The position numbers were made by a program, and so were the translations under genes. The notes beneath the pieces were generated by a model. The model worked only from the letters and a program-made list of their open reading frames with translations, made no database searches and had not been told where the DNA came from. From Pseudolabrys sp. (lineage in GTDB: Bacteria > Pseudomonadota > Alphaproteobacteria > Rhizobiales > Xanthobacteraceae), in assembly GCA_030655215.1 (NCBI GenBank), contig JAURVZ010000071.1:83980-147979 (forward strand): a stretch of 64,000 bases of DNA. Direction: 5' to 3'. Shown here piece after piece: positions 25,410 to 36,091 of the stretch (its first letter is position 1; each line of letters begins with the position of its first letter).

Positions 25410-28123
25410 CCTTCAACGTCAACGGCAAAGCCTTCGACGAACAGCCTGCCGCCGGGCAGTGCCTGCGAACCTTCCTGCGTGAACTCGGTCATTTCGGCGT
25501 CAAGAAAGGCTGCGACGCCGGCGATTGCGGCGCCTGCACGGTTTATCTCGACGGCGAGCCGATCCATTCCTGCCTGATGCCGGCGTTCCGCGCCGAGGAC
25601 CGCGAGGTCACCACCATCGAAGGCCTCGCGAACGGCAACGAGCTGCATCCGATGCAGCGCGCCTTCCTTGACGCGCAGGGTTTCCAATGCGGCTTCTGCA
25701 CCGCCGGCATGATCATGACCGCAGCGGCGCTCAATCAGGCGCAGCGCGCCGACCTGCCGCAAGCCTTGAAGGGCAATCTGTGCCGCTGCACCGGCTATCG
25801 CGCCATCGAGGATGCGATTGCCGGCAAGCGCGACGCCGCCGAGCCGCAGGCCGGCTGCGGCGTCGGCCACAATGTCCCTGCGCCGGCTGGGCCGGATGTC
25901 GTCACCGGCAAGGCGCGCTTCACGCTCGATGTCGGGATTGAGGGCCTGCAGCACATCAAGCTGCTGCGCTCGCCGCATGCGCATGCGCGCATTCGCGGCA
26001 TCGACAAGAGCGAAGCGTTGAAAGTGCCGGGCGTCATCGCCGTGCTGACGCATGAGGACGCGCCGAAGACCGCCTTCTCGACCGCGCGGCATGAAACGCC
26101 GGAGATCGATGCCGACGATACTGTCGTGCTCGACACTGTTGTCCGCTACATCGGTCAGCGCGTTGCAGCTGTTGTTGCGAGCAGTGAAGCTGCGGCCGAA
26201 GAAGGATGCCGCAAACTCAAGGTCGATTACGACATTCTGCCCGCCGTGTTCGATCCGGAACAGGCGATGCAGCCCGGCGCGCCGCTGTTGCACGGCGACA
26301 AGGGCCCGGAAGCGCGCATCTACGATCCCCAGCAAAACCTCATCCACGCCGTGCACAGTGAATTCGGCAGCGCCGAGGCGGGCTTTGCCGAGGCCGAGGC
26401 CATTCACGAAGGCACTTATTTTGTGCCGCGCGTGCAGCATGCCCATCTGGAAACCTTGTGCGCCATTGCCTGGATTGACGCCGGCGGCCGGCTGAACATC
26501 CGCTCCAGCACGCAGGTGCCGTTCCTGACCCGAAAGGAACTGGCGCGCGTCTTCGGCCTCGACGAAGACGCGGTGCGCGTGTTCTGCGAGCGCGTTGGCG
26601 GCGGCTTTGGCGCCAAGCAGGAAATGATGGTCGAGGACATTGCCGCGCTCGCCGCGCTGAAAACCGGCAAACCGGTGGTGATCGAATTCACCCGCGAGGA
26701 GCAGTTCATCGCCGCGACGACGCGGCATCCGATGCAAGTGCGCGTCAAGATCGGCGCCAAGAGCGACGGCACACTGTCCGCGATGCAACTCCATGTCGTG
26801 TCCAATACCGGCGCCTATGGCAATCACGGCGCGCCGGTGCTGGAGCATGCCTGTTCGGAAGCGATCAGCGTCTATCGATGCGCCAACAAGAAAGTCGATG
26901 GCTACGCCGTCTACACCAACACCGTGCCGGCCGGCGCCTTTCGCGGCTACGGCCTGCCGCAGACGCAATTCGCCGTCGAATCGGCGATGGATGAAGTCGC
27001 TCGCATGCTCGGGATCGACGGCATCGATTTCCGCCGCCGCAATGTCATCAAGCGTGACGAGCCGATGATCGGCGCCCATGAAGCATCCGATGACATGATC
27101 CATGGCAGTTATGGCCTCGATCAATGTCTCGATCTGGTCGAGGCGGCGATGCGCCGCGACGCGCCGGTCACGCTGCCGCCGGAATGGCGCATCGGCGAAG
27201 GCACGGCGCTGACCATGATCGCCACCGTGCCGCCGGGCGGCCATTACTCCGATACATATATCTGGCTGGAGAGCGACGGCTCCTACGCCATGACCATTGG
27301 CACCGCCGAATTCGGCAACGGCACGACGACCGTGCATCGCCAGGTTGCCGCCAGTGTGCTCGGTGCGCTGCCATCGCAAATTACGTTCAAGCAATCCGAC
27401 ACCGACCACGGCGGCCATGACACCGGCGCCTATGGTTCGACCGGCACGGTGATCGGCGGCCGGGCCACCGAGAATGCCGCGCAAGCCTTGCGCGACGTGG
27501 TGCTCGACTTCGCGGCGAAGCACAGCGGCGCGTCGCGCTCCGACTGCACGCTCGCCGATGGCGCAGTGATGTGCGGTGATAAAGCCATCGCGCTCGCCGA
27601 TTTGCGCCAGGCCGCCACGATCGCCGGCGTCGTGCTGTCGGCACACGGCACTGCCAATGGCATTCCGCGTTCGACCGCCTTCAACGTGCAGGGATTCCGC
27701 ATCGCGGTGAATCGGATCAGCGGCGAAATCAAGATCCTCAAGAGCGTGCAGGCCGCCGACGCCGGCACCGTCATCAACCCGATGCAATGCCGCGCCCAGA
27801 TCGAAGGCGGCGTCGCCCAGGCCATCGGCGCCGCCCTGTTCGAGGAAATCGTCATCGGTGGTGAAGGCCGCGTCACGAACCCTACGTTCCGCACCTATCA
27901 CATACCGTCATACGCCGATATTCCGCGCACCGAAGTGCTGTTCGCCGACACGAGCGACACGTTGGGCCCGTTCGGCGCCAAGTCGATGAGCGAGAGCCCC
28001 TACAATCCGGTGGCCGCCGCGCTCGGCAACGCCATCCGCGACGCCACCGGCGTGCGCATGCATCGCCTGCCATTCAAGCCTGACCGCGTTCACGCCGCTT
28101 TGACGGCCGCTGCAACTGGCTAA
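25406..28123 (+). CDS. Xanthine dehydrogenase-family protein: N-terminal [2Fe-2S] domains fused to Mo-binding subunit
   Basis: [26 protein letters not shown]...[11 protein letters not shown]; Mo domain [46 protein letters not shown] overlap with the FAD gene. Confidence 0.9.
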   Translation: MTFNVNGKAFDEQPAAGQCLRTFLRELGHFGVKKGCDAGDCGACTVYLDGEPIHSCLMPAFRAEDREVTTIEGLANGNELHPMQRAFLDAQGFQCGFCTAGMIMTAAALNQAQRADLPQALKGNLCRCTGYRAIEDAIAGKRDAAEPQAGCGVGHNVPAPAGPDVVTGKARFTLDVGIEGLQHIKLLRSPHAHARIRGIDKSEALKVPGVIAVLTHEDAPKTAFSTARHETPEIDADDTVVLDTVVRYIGQRVAAVVASSEAAAEEGCRKLKVDYDILPAVFDPEQAMQPGAPLLHGDKGPEARIYDPQQNLIHAVHSEFGSAEAGFAEAEAIHEGTYFVPRVQHAHLETLCAIAWIDAGGRLNIRSSTQVPFLTRKELARVFGLDEDAVRVFCERVGGGFGAKQEMMVEDIAALAALKTGKPVVIEFTREEQFIAATTRHPMQVRVKIGAKSDGTLSAMQLHVVSNTGAYGNHGAPVLEHACSEAISVYRCANKKVDGYAVYTNTVPAGAFRGYGLPQTQFAVESAMDEVARMLGIDGIDFRRRNVIKRDEPMIGAHEASDDMIHGSYGLDQCLDLVEAAMRRDAPVTLPPEWRIGEGTALTMIATVPPGGHYSDTYIWLESDGSYAMTIGTAEFGNGTTTVHRQVAASVLGALPSQITFKQSDTDHGGHDTGAYGSTGTVIGGRATENAAQALRDVVLDFAAKHSGASRSDCTLADGAVMCGDKAIALADLRQAATIAGVVLSAHGTANGIPRSTAFNVQGFRIAVNRISGEIKILKSVQAADAGTVINPMQCRAQIEGGVAQAIGAALFEEIVIGGEGRVTNPTFRTYHIPSYADIPRTEVLFADTSDTLGPFGAKSMSESPYNPVAAALGNAIRDATGVRMHRLPFKPDRVHAALTAAATG

Positions 28124-28265
28124 CCAATTAAGCAAGTATCGCTGGCAAACGGCCCGTTTGCAGGCCTAAATGGCGCTGCGGCCCAAGAATTGCATGAATA
28201 TTGGGCACCGAATTAGCCCTAACAGCGATACACTAAAGACCAGCGTTCAACAGTAGCGGTAACCC

Positions 28266-31200
28266 ATGTCGATCCTCGCCGGCCTGCACCACGTCACCCG
28301 CTACATTTACGACAAGCCGATCGCGCTGGGCCCTCAGATCGTGCGCCTGCGCCCGGCGCCGCACGGCCGCACCCGCATTCCTAGCTATTCGCTGAAGGTG
28401 AAGCCGGAAAACCATTTCGTGAACTGGCAGCAGGACCCGCACGGCAACTGGCTGGCGCGTTTTGTTTTCCCGGAGAAGACCACCGAATTTTCCGTGACGG
28501 TCGATTTCCTCGCCGACCTCGAAGTCGTCAATCCGTTCGACTTCTTCGTCGAGCCGTTCGCCGAGCAATGGCCGTTCGAGATGCCGGCCGACGTCAAGGA
28601 AGACCTGCTCGCTTATGTCGATCCGGAGCCGGCCGGGCCGCTGCTGCAGACGCTGATCGACTCGATTTCGCGCGAAAAGACCGGCACGGTCAACTTCCTG
28701 GTCGATCTCAACCAGCGCATCCAGTCGATTGTCAAATATATCGTGCGTCTCGAGCCTGGCGTGCAGACGCCGGAAGAGACGCTGATCTCCGGCTTCGGCT
28801 CGTGCCGAGACTCGGCCTGGCTGCTGACGCAGTTGCTGCGCCATATCGGCCTGCCGGCGCGTTTCGTCTCCGGCTATCTCATTCAGTTGAAGCCGGACAT
28901 CAAGTCGCTCGACGGCCCGAGCGGCACCGATCATGACTTCACCGATTTGCATGCCTGGACGGAAGTCTATTTGCCCGGCGCCGGCTGGATCGGTTTCGAT
29001 CCGACCTCCGGCCTGCTGTGCGGCGAAGGTCATATCCCTGTCGCGGCCACGCCGCATTATCGCTCTGCCGCGCCGATCAATGGCCTGGTCGAGCCGAGCG
29101 GCGTCGATTTCGAATTCGAGATGAAGGTCGAGCGCATCGCTGAACGGCCGCGCGTCACCGCGCCGTTCTCGAACGAGGCTTGGGCCGCGCTCGACGCGCT
29201 CGGCGAAAAGGTCGATGCCGATCTCCTCGCCGGCGACGTCCGCCTCACCATGGGTGGCGAGCCGACTTTCGTGTCGATCGACGACTATCAATCCGCCGAA
29301 TGGAATACGTCGGCGCTCGGTCCGCAGAAACTCATCCGCGCCAATGATCTGATCCAGCGCCTGCATGATCGGTTCGCGCCGGGCGCGCTGCTGCATTACG
29401 GCCAGGGCAAATGGTATCCCGGCGAAGAACTGCCGCGCTGGGCGTACTCATTATACTGGCGCCGCGATGGCCAACCGATCTGGCAGAACCTCGCTCTTAT
29501 CGCCCGCGAGAAGACGACGCCGGAGCCGACTTCACTCGACGCGCAAGCGTTTGCCGAAAATGTCGCCGCACGCCTCGGCCTCAAGCGCGATTTCGTGCAG
29601 CCGCTTTATGAAGACCCGGCTGATCGCTTGCTCAAGGAAGGAGCGCTGCCGCCGAATATCGATCCGGGCAATCCGAAGATCGATGACATTGCCGAACGCG
29701 GCCGCATCCTGCGCGCTTTCGAGCGTCACCTCACCCATCCGACCGGCTTTGTGCTGCCGGTGCAGCACTGGAATGCGCAGGCGAAAACCGGCTGGCTCAG
29801 CGAGTTGTGGCAGACGCGCCGCGGTCGTCTGTTCCTGATCCCCGGCGATTCACCGGCCGGCTTCCGTTTGCCGCTCAGCCAACTGCCTTACTTCATCGCC
29901 GCCGACTACCCGCATCTGGTGCCCGGCGATCCTATGGACGAGCATCCCGAGCTGCCGCCCGCGCCCGCCATCGCCGCCAAGCCCCGCAGCGAGAAGAAAG
30001 CTGAGACGCTCGTTGCGCAGGCAGGCACGCGCTCACTCGCCGCGCTGCAAGCCTCAGGCATTCCGGTGCGCACCGCGCTAACCATCGAGACCCGTGGCGG
30101 CCGGCTCTGCGTCTTCATGCCGCCGACCGAGAAGCTGGAAGAATATCTCGAGCTGCTGGCGGCGATCGAAGCCGTAGCCGCCGAGATGAAAATCCCGGTG
30201 CATATTGAGGGCTACACCCCGCCGAGCGACCCGCGCATCGACGTCATCCGCGTCACGCCCGATCCCGGCGTCATCGAGGTCAACGTGCAGCCGGCATCGA
30301 GCTGGCGCGAACAGGTGAACATCACGCGCGGCCTGTACGAAGACGCGCATCACTCGCGCCTCGGCACCGACAAGTTCATGATCGACGGCCGCCACACCGG
30401 CACCGGCGGCGGCAATCACGTCGTGCTCGGCGGCCGACAAGCCGCGGACAGTCCGTTCCTGCGCCGGCCCGACCTGCTGAAGAGCCTGCTGATCTTCTGG
30501 CAGCGTCATCCGTCACTCTCGTACCTGTTCTCCGGCCTGTTCATCGGGCCGACCAGCCAGGCGCCGCGCATGGACGAAGCGCGCACCGACATGCTGTACG
30601 AACTGGAGATCGCCTTTGCGAAGGTGCCGGCGCCCGATAAAGGCGAAGCACCGCCGCCGTGGCTGGTCGATCGCCTGTTCCGCAACATCCTCGTCGACGT
30701 CACCGGCAACACGCACCGCACCGAGATCTCAATCGACAAGCTGTTCTCGCCGGACAGCGCCACCGGCCGCCTCGGCCTCGTCGAATTCCGCGGCTTCGAG
30801 ATGCCGCCGGATGCGCGCATGTCGCTGGCCCAGCAATTGCTGTTGCGCGCGCTGGTCGCCAAGTTCTGGCGCGAGCCGCTCGATGGTCCACTGGTGCGCT
30901 GGCAGACGGCGCTGCACGACAAATTCATGCTCGAGCACTTCGTTTGGGAAGACTTCCAGGACGTGCTGCGCGACCTGAAAGCCTCCGGTTACGACTTCGA
31001 CCCGGTCTGGTTCGACGCGCAGCGGCAATTCCGCTTCCCGCGCTATGGCGCGGTCGAGCATGGCGGCGTCAAGATGGAAATCCGTCACGCGCTAGAGCCG
31101 TGGCATGTGCTCGGCGAAGAAAACACGGCCAGCGGCACATCGCGCTTTGTCGACTCCTCAGTCGAGCGTTTGCAGATCAAGGTCGAAGGCTTCGTCGAAG

Positions 31201-31577
31201 GCCGTCACGTCATCACCTGCAACGGCCGCAGGCTGCCGCTGCGCTCGACCGGCCGCTCCGGCGAGTTCGTCGCCGGCGTCCGCTTCAAGGCCTGGAAGCT
31301 CGCCTCGGCGCTGCATCCGACGCTCGATGTCGATGCGCCGCTGACCTTCGATATTGTCGATAGCTGGAGCCGCCGGTCGCTGGGCGGTTGCGTCTATCAT
31401 GTGGCGCATCCCGGGGGCCGTAATTACGAGACATTCCCTGTGAACTCCTACGAAGCGGAGGCCAGACGGCGCGCGCGATTCGAGGATATCGGCCATACTC
31501 CCGGCCGCTTCGAACCGGCTGAACAGGGCCGCTCGCTTGAATACCCGACCACGCTCGATTTGCGGCGCGCGATATAA
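28266..31577 (+). CDS. Transglutaminase-DUF2126 large protein
   Basis: 1103 aa; [77 protein letters not shown]-terminal DUF2126-type [31 protein letters not shown]. Confidence 0.93.
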   Translation: MSILAGLHHVTRYIYDKPIALGPQIVRLRPAPHGRTRIPSYSLKVKPENHFVNWQQDPHGNWLARFVFPEKTTEFSVTVDFLADLEVVNPFDFFVEPFAEQWPFEMPADVKEDLLAYVDPEPAGPLLQTLIDSISREKTGTVNFLVDLNQRIQSIVKYIVRLEPGVQTPEETLISGFGSCRDSAWLLTQLLRHIGLPARFVSGYLIQLKPDIKSLDGPSGTDHDFTDLHAWTEVYLPGAGWIGFDPTSGLLCGEGHIPVAATPHYRSAAPINGLVEPSGVDFEFEMKVERIAERPRVTAPFSNEAWAALDALGEKVDADLLAGDVRLTMGGEPTFVSIDDYQSAEWNTSALGPQKLIRANDLIQRLHDRFAPGALLHYGQGKWYPGEELPRWAYSLYWRRDGQPIWQNLALIAREKTTPEPTSLDAQAFAENVAARLGLKRDFVQPLYEDPADRLLKEGALPPNIDPGNPKIDDIAERGRILRAFERHLTHPTGFVLPVQHWNAQAKTGWLSELWQTRRGRLFLIPGDSPAGFRLPLSQLPYFIAADYPHLVPGDPMDEHPELPPAPAIAAKPRSEKKAETLVAQAGTRSLAALQASGIPVRTALTIETRGGRLCVFMPPTEKLEEYLELLAAIEAVAAEMKIPVHIEGYTPPSDPRIDVIRVTPDPGVIEVNVQPASSWREQVNITRGLYEDAHHSRLGTDKFMIDGRHTGTGGGNHVVLGGRQAADSPFLRRPDLLKSLLIFWQRHPSLSYLFSGLFIGPTSQAPRMDEARTDMLYELEIAFAKVPAPDKGEAPPPWLVDRLFRNILVDVTGNTHRTEISIDKLFSPDSATGRLGLVEFRGFEMPPDARMSLAQQLLLRALVAKFWREPLDGPLVRWQTALHDKFMLEHFVWEDFQDVLRDLKASGYDFDPVWFDAQRQFRFPRYGAVEHGGVKMEIRHALEPWHVLGEENTASGTSRFVDSSVERLQIKVEGFVEGRHVITCNGRRLPLRSTGRSGEFVAGVRFKAWKLASALHPTLDVDAPLTFDIVDSWSRRSLGGCVYHVAHPGGRNYETFPVNSYEAEARRRARFEDIGHTPGRFEPAEQGRSLEYPTTLDLRRAI

Positions 31578-31598
31578 CGGAAGTTAAAACCTGACCTG

Positions 31599-34082
31599 AT
31601 GGCAGCCCTGCCCGACAAGACAAGCAAGATCGAGAACGGCGGCCTGGACCAGTTTGTGTTGGGGTACAAGCCGTTGCCCGGCATCGTCGATGAGATGATG
31701 GACGGCAATGGCAAAGTGCGCGCGCACTGGAAGCCGTTGCTGTCGATGCTGGCCGAGCTTGGGCCGGAAGAGATCAACCGCCGCTTTACCTCGGCCGACC
31801 GCTACCTGCGCGATAGCGGCGTGTTCTACCGCGTCTATGAAGACCCGGCCGGCGTCGAGCGCCCCTGGCCGCTCAGCCACATTCCGCTGCTGATCGAGCC
31901 GACCGAATGGAAGGCACTTGAGGCCGGTCTGATCCAGCGCGCCAATCTGTTGGAAGCGGTGCTGGCCGATGCCTATGGCCCGGGGCAGTTGACCAAGGAT
32001 GGCCGCCTGCCTGCCGCGCTCGTCGCCGGCAATCCGGAATTCCTGCGGCCTCTCGCCGGCGTCAAACCGCCGGGCGGCTCGCATCTTCGCTTCTATGCCG
32101 TCGATGTCGGCCGCGGGCCCGATGGCCGCTGGTGGGTGCTCGGTGATCGCGCGCAAGCGCCGTCCGGCGCCGGCTATGCGATTGAAAATCGTCTGGCGCT
32201 GTCGCGCGCCATTCCCGACATTTACGGCAAGGCACGCGTCAAGCGCGTCGCGCCCTTCTTTCAGGCGTTTCAGGCCGAGCTGTTCAACTATAACCGGCAG
32301 GACGACGCACGCGTCTGCCTGCTGACGCCCGGCCCGCTCAACGAAACCTATTTCGAGCACGCTTATCTGGCGCGCTACCTCGGCTTGCTGCTGGTCGAGG
32401 GTGAAGACCTCATCGTTCGTCAGGATGGCGTCTTCATCCGCACCATCTCCGGCCTGCGCCGCACCGAAGTGCTGCTGCGCCGTATCGATGCCGACTTTGC
32501 CGATCCGCTTGAACTCAATGCCGCATCGCGTCTCGGCGTTGCCGGGCTGGTGCAGGCGGTGCGCGACGGCAAGGTTGTCATTGCCAATGCACTAGGAGCC
32601 GGCTTTGTCGAAGCGCGCGCCATGCTCGCCTTTTTGCCAGCTCTGGCTCCGCATGTGCTCGGGCAAGAATTGCTGCTGCCGAATGTCGCGACATGGTGGC
32701 TTGGCCGCGCTGATGTGCGCGATGAAATTCTCGCCAAGCTCGACAGCATGATCATTGCGCCGGCCTTCGGCGCCGGTGGCGGCACGCTTGGCTCCGAACT
32801 CGACGACGATCAGCGCGGCAAGCTGCTGCAGGCGATCAATGACCGCCGCATCGATTACGTTGCGCAAGAGGCGGTAACCTTATCGAGCACGCCAGTGTGG
32901 CGCGAAGGCAAGCTGCAGCCGCGGCCGTTCTCGTTGCGGCTTTATCTCGCCAAAGTCGGCGATGGCTGGCAGGTGATGCCCGGCGGCTTTGTCCGCATCG
33001 CCGACAATCCCGATGCGCGCGCCCTCAGCCTGCAAGGCGGCGACGCCACGGCCGATGCTTGGGTATTGTCCGACGGGCCTGTCTCCGCCGCAACCTTGCT
33101 GCCGCAGCCGGAGCGCGTCACCATTCAGCGGCAGACCGGCATGTTGCCGAGCCGCGCCGCCGACAATCTGTTCTGGGTCGGCCGCTATGTCGAACGCGCC
33201 GAGGCGACTTTGCGGCTGGTGCGCGCATTGCTCAACCGCATCGCCGATGCCGGCGATGTCGGCGTGCCGATCGTCAGCGCGATCACCGATCTGTTGCAGG
33301 ACTGGAGCGCCGCGCCAATCGACACCGGCCGCACGCCGCAAATGGTGGCGCGCTCGGTGCTGACCGGCGCCGACTTCAGCGGTTCGTTGCCGCGCCTCGT
33401 CAACAATGCGCGCGCGGCGGCCTCCGTTATTCGTGAGCGCTTCTCGCCGGATGCCTGGCGCGCCATTGACGATCTGGTCGCGCTGATCGAATTGTCGCTG
33501 GCGCCCGGCCCGGTCGAGCGGGCGATGGTAGAACGCGTTGAAGCCTCGCTGCGCATCATTTCGTCTTTCTCCGGCCTTGCGCAGGAGAACATGACGCAGC
33601 TCGCCGGCTGGCGCTTTCTTGAACTCGGGCGCCGCATCGAGCGCGCGGTACAGACCTGCCGTTTCGTGCGCAACTTTGCCGATGGCAGAGGGCCGGATGG
33701 CGGCCTCGATGTGTTGCTTGAGCTCGCCGACAGCCAGCTCACTTATCGCCAGCGTTATGTGATGATCGCGGCGCTGGCGCCTGTGGTCGATCTGGTCATG
33801 CTCGACCCGAACAATCCGCGCTCGGTCGCCTATCAGGTCGACCGCATTGAAACACATCTTGCTGATTTGCCGAGAGGCCAGACCGCCGCCGGACGGCTGA
33901 CGCCGGTGCAGCAAGTCGCGGCATCGATTGCCTTGCGCTTCCGCACCACCAACGCCAACAATTTCGACCGCGCTTTGATCATCGAGATCGAAGACAGTCT
34001 GATGAAGTTGTCGGAGGCGATTGCTTCCGCCTATCTCACGCATATCCAGCGCACGCCGGCAACGTGGGATGCGCCGGCATGA
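31599..34082 (+). CDS. Circularly permuted ATP-grasp (COG2308 type) fused to C-terminal alpha-E domain (COG2307 type)
   Basis: N-terminal YKPLPGIVDEMMDGNGKVRAHW, LTPGPLNETYFEHAYLARYLGLLLVEGEDL; C-terminal MLPSRAADNLFWVGRYVERAEATLRLVRALLNR. Confidence 0.92.
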   Translation: MAALPDKTSKIENGGLDQFVLGYKPLPGIVDEMMDGNGKVRAHWKPLLSMLAELGPEEINRRFTSADRYLRDSGVFYRVYEDPAGVERPWPLSHIPLLIEPTEWKALEAGLIQRANLLEAVLADAYGPGQLTKDGRLPAALVAGNPEFLRPLAGVKPPGGSHLRFYAVDVGRGPDGRWWVLGDRAQAPSGAGYAIENRLALSRAIPDIYGKARVKRVAPFFQAFQAELFNYNRQDDARVCLLTPGPLNETYFEHAYLARYLGLLLVEGEDLIVRQDGVFIRTISGLRRTEVLLRRIDADFADPLELNAASRLGVAGLVQAVRDGKVVIANALGAGFVEARAMLAFLPALAPHVLGQELLLPNVATWWLGRADVRDEILAKLDSMIIAPAFGAGGGTLGSELDDDQRGKLLQAINDRRIDYVAQEAVTLSSTPVWREGKLQPRPFSLRLYLAKVGDGWQVMPGGFVRIADNPDARALSLQGGDATADAWVLSDGPVSAATLLPQPERVTIQRQTGMLPSRAADNLFWVGRYVERAEATLRLVRALLNRIADAGDVGVPIVSAITDLLQDWSAAPIDTGRTPQMVARSVLTGADFSGSLPRLVNNARAAASVIRERFSPDAWRAIDDLVALIELSLAPGPVERAMVERVEASLRIISSFSGLAQENMTQLAGWRFLELGRRIERAVQTCRFVRNFADGRGPDGGLDVLLELADSQLTYRQRYVMIAALAPVVDLVMLDPNNPRSVAYQVDRIETHLADLPRGQTAAGRLTPVQQVAASIALRFRTTNANNFDRALIIEIEDSLMKLSEAIASAYLTHIQRTPATWDAPA

Positions 34083-34954
34083 TCTACGACATCCGCCAGA
34101 CGACGACCTGCACCTATGCAACGCCGGTGACGAATGCGTTTCATGTCCTGCGGCAGACGCCGGTCAATCGTCCCGGCCAGCGTGTGCAGGTGTCGTCGCT
34201 GCGCATCGAACCGGAGCCGGAGAGCTGGCGCGAAGGCCACGACTTCTTCGGCAACCGGCTGACCTGGGTTTCGCTTGAAGATGCGCATGACACACTGGAA
34301 GTGAAAGTGTCGGCACGCATTGCCGTCGACGCCTTCGTGGCGCCGGCCGATGTCTCGCGCACATGGGAAAGCGTGCAGGAGGAAGTGTTCGCCTCCGCCA
34401 ATACCGGGCCGACAGCGCCGGTGCACTTCCTGTTTCCGAGCCGCATGGTGTCGCTCGATCCGGAGATCCGCGATTACGCACGCACCAGCTTTCCGCCCGG
34501 CCGCGCCATCCTCGAAGCGGCGACCGAGCTGACGCACCGGATCAAGACCGACCTAACCTATGACTCTCATGCCACGACGGTGACAACGACGCCGCCCATG
34601 TCGTTCGCGCTGCGGCGCGGCGTCTGCCAGGATTTCGCGCACATCATGATCTCGGGCCTGCGCGGCATCGGCCTGCCAGCAGCCTATGTCAGCGGCTATT
34701 TGCGCACCCACCGCCCGGAAGGCAGCACGCGCCTGCAAGGCGCTGATGCCATGCATGCCTGGGTGCTGGTCTGGTGCGGCACTGATACCGGCTGGGTCGG
34801 TTTCGATCCGACCAATGACATGATCGCCTCCGACGAGCACATCGTGCTGGCTGTCGGCCGCGACTACACCGATGTCGCGCCGATGGATGGCGTGATCTTC
34901 GTCTCCGGCGGCCAGCGCATCGATGTCGGCGTCAGCGTCACGCCGGTCACCTGA
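34079..34954 (+). CDS. Transglutaminase family protein (canonical Cys/His present)
   Basis: YDIRQTTTCTYATPVTNAFHVLRQTP, RGVCQDFAHIMISGLRGIGLPAAYVSGYLR, AMHAWVLVWCGTDTGWVGFDPTND; ATGA overlap with the previous gene. Confidence 0.92.
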   Translation: MIYDIRQTTTCTYATPVTNAFHVLRQTPVNRPGQRVQVSSLRIEPEPESWREGHDFFGNRLTWVSLEDAHDTLEVKVSARIAVDAFVAPADVSRTWESVQEEVFASANTGPTAPVHFLFPSRMVSLDPEIRDYARTSFPPGRAILEAATELTHRIKTDLTYDSHATTVTTTPPMSFALRRGVCQDFAHIMISGLRGIGLPAAYVSGYLRTHRPEGSTRLQGADAMHAWVLVWCGTDTGWVGFDPTNDMIASDEHIVLAVGRDYTDVAPMDGVIFVSGGQRIDVGVSVTPVT

Positions 34955-35066
34955 CAGAGTTGACCTAACTAATATATCAGTGCTTCATTAGGCACTTCGC
35001 TAGGCTTGGCGGCTGCCCGCTTCGATAACGAAAGCGGCGTCAAAACAATAAATCCGGGAGGATTTC

Positions 35067-36086
35067 ATGCTGAACCGCCGTTCCGTCGTGCAAGGCGCCG
35101 CTGCGCTGGCATTGTCCGCGACCGCTGTCCGCGCTCCGGCCCTCGCCCAAGGCAAGACCGAAATCACCATGAGCCGGCAGCCGGGTATTCTCTATATGCC
35201 GCTGCACATCATCGAAAAGTACAAGCTGCTCGAGAAGCACGCCGAGAAACTCGGTATCCCGGGCGCGACTGTGAAATGGGTCGCCTTCGCCAATGGCGGC
35301 GCGCAGCAGGACGCGTTGATCTCCGGCAATGTCGACATCATCAACACCGGCACCGGCAACCTGCTGCTGCTGTGGGACAAGACTCGCGGCGGCGTCAAAG
35401 GCGTGGCTGCGAGCTCAGCGGCGCGGCTGTTGTTCGTCAGCCGTGACCCGAACATCAAGTCGCTAAAGGATCTCAAAGAAGGCGACAAGATCGCCGTGCC
35501 GACAGTGAAGGTATCGACCCAGGCCATATTGTTGCAAATGGCGGCATCCGAAATGTTCGGCGCCGATCAATATGCCAGATTCGATCCGCTCACCGTGCAG
35601 ATGGGCCATCCCGATGCGTTCATCGCGATGAAGAATGCATCGCACGAAGTGAAGAACCATTTCGGCGCGCCGCCTTTCGATTTCTATAACCTGAAGCAAG
35701 TTCCCGGCGCGCATCAGGTCATCACCTCCGCCGAGATCATCGGTGGGCCTTTGTCGCAAGGTCAGTTCATCACCACGACCAAGTATGCCGACGCCAATCC
35801 GAAGATCATCCAGGCGCTCATGGAGGCGGCCAAGGAAGCCAAGGCGATGATCGAAAAGGACCTTACCGCCAGCGTCGAGGCCTACAAGGAAGTCAATAAC
35901 GACAAAACCGAGACCGCGGCGCTGCTCGACCTGCTCGGCCAGCCGGGCATGAACGACTGGAACCTGTATCCGCAAGGCACGCTGAAGTTCGCCGCCCATC
36001 TCAACAAGGTCGGCTCGCTCAAGACCAAGCCGGCATCGTGGAAGGATTACTACCTGTCGATCGCGCACGACATGCCGGGCAACTGA
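35067..36086 (+). CDS. NMT1/SsuA-like ABC transporter substrate-binding protein
   Basis: Tat-like leader MLNRRSVVQGAAALALSATAVRAPALAQ; periplasmic-binding fold; followed by ATPase and permease genes. Confidence 0.85.
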   Translation: MLNRRSVVQGAAALALSATAVRAPALAQGKTEITMSRQPGILYMPLHIIEKYKLLEKHAEKLGIPGATVKWVAFANGGAQQDALISGNVDIINTGTGNLLLLWDKTRGGVKGVAASSAARLLFVSRDPNIKSLKDLKEGDKIAVPTVKVSTQAILLQMAASEMFGADQYARFDPLTVQMGHPDAFIAMKNASHEVKNHFGAPPFDFYNLKQVPGAHQVITSAEIIGGPLSQGQFITTTKYADANPKIIQALMEAAKEAKAMIEKDLTASVEAYKEVNNDKTETAALLDLLGQPGMNDWNLYPQGTLKFAAHLNKVGSLKTKPASWKDYYLSIAHDMPGN

Positions 36087-36091
36087 GCAAG

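Noticed and set aside
25325-27901. 858-aa minus-strand ORF antisense to the XDH gene
   Set aside because: Composition typical of high-GC mirror frames, no recognisable domain, and the plus-strand frame carries clear XDH motifs.
34991-35006. Possible sigma-54 site AGGCACTTCGCTAGGC upstream of the 35067 SBP gene
   Set aside because: GG to GC spacing is 11, not 10, and the -12 part is poor.
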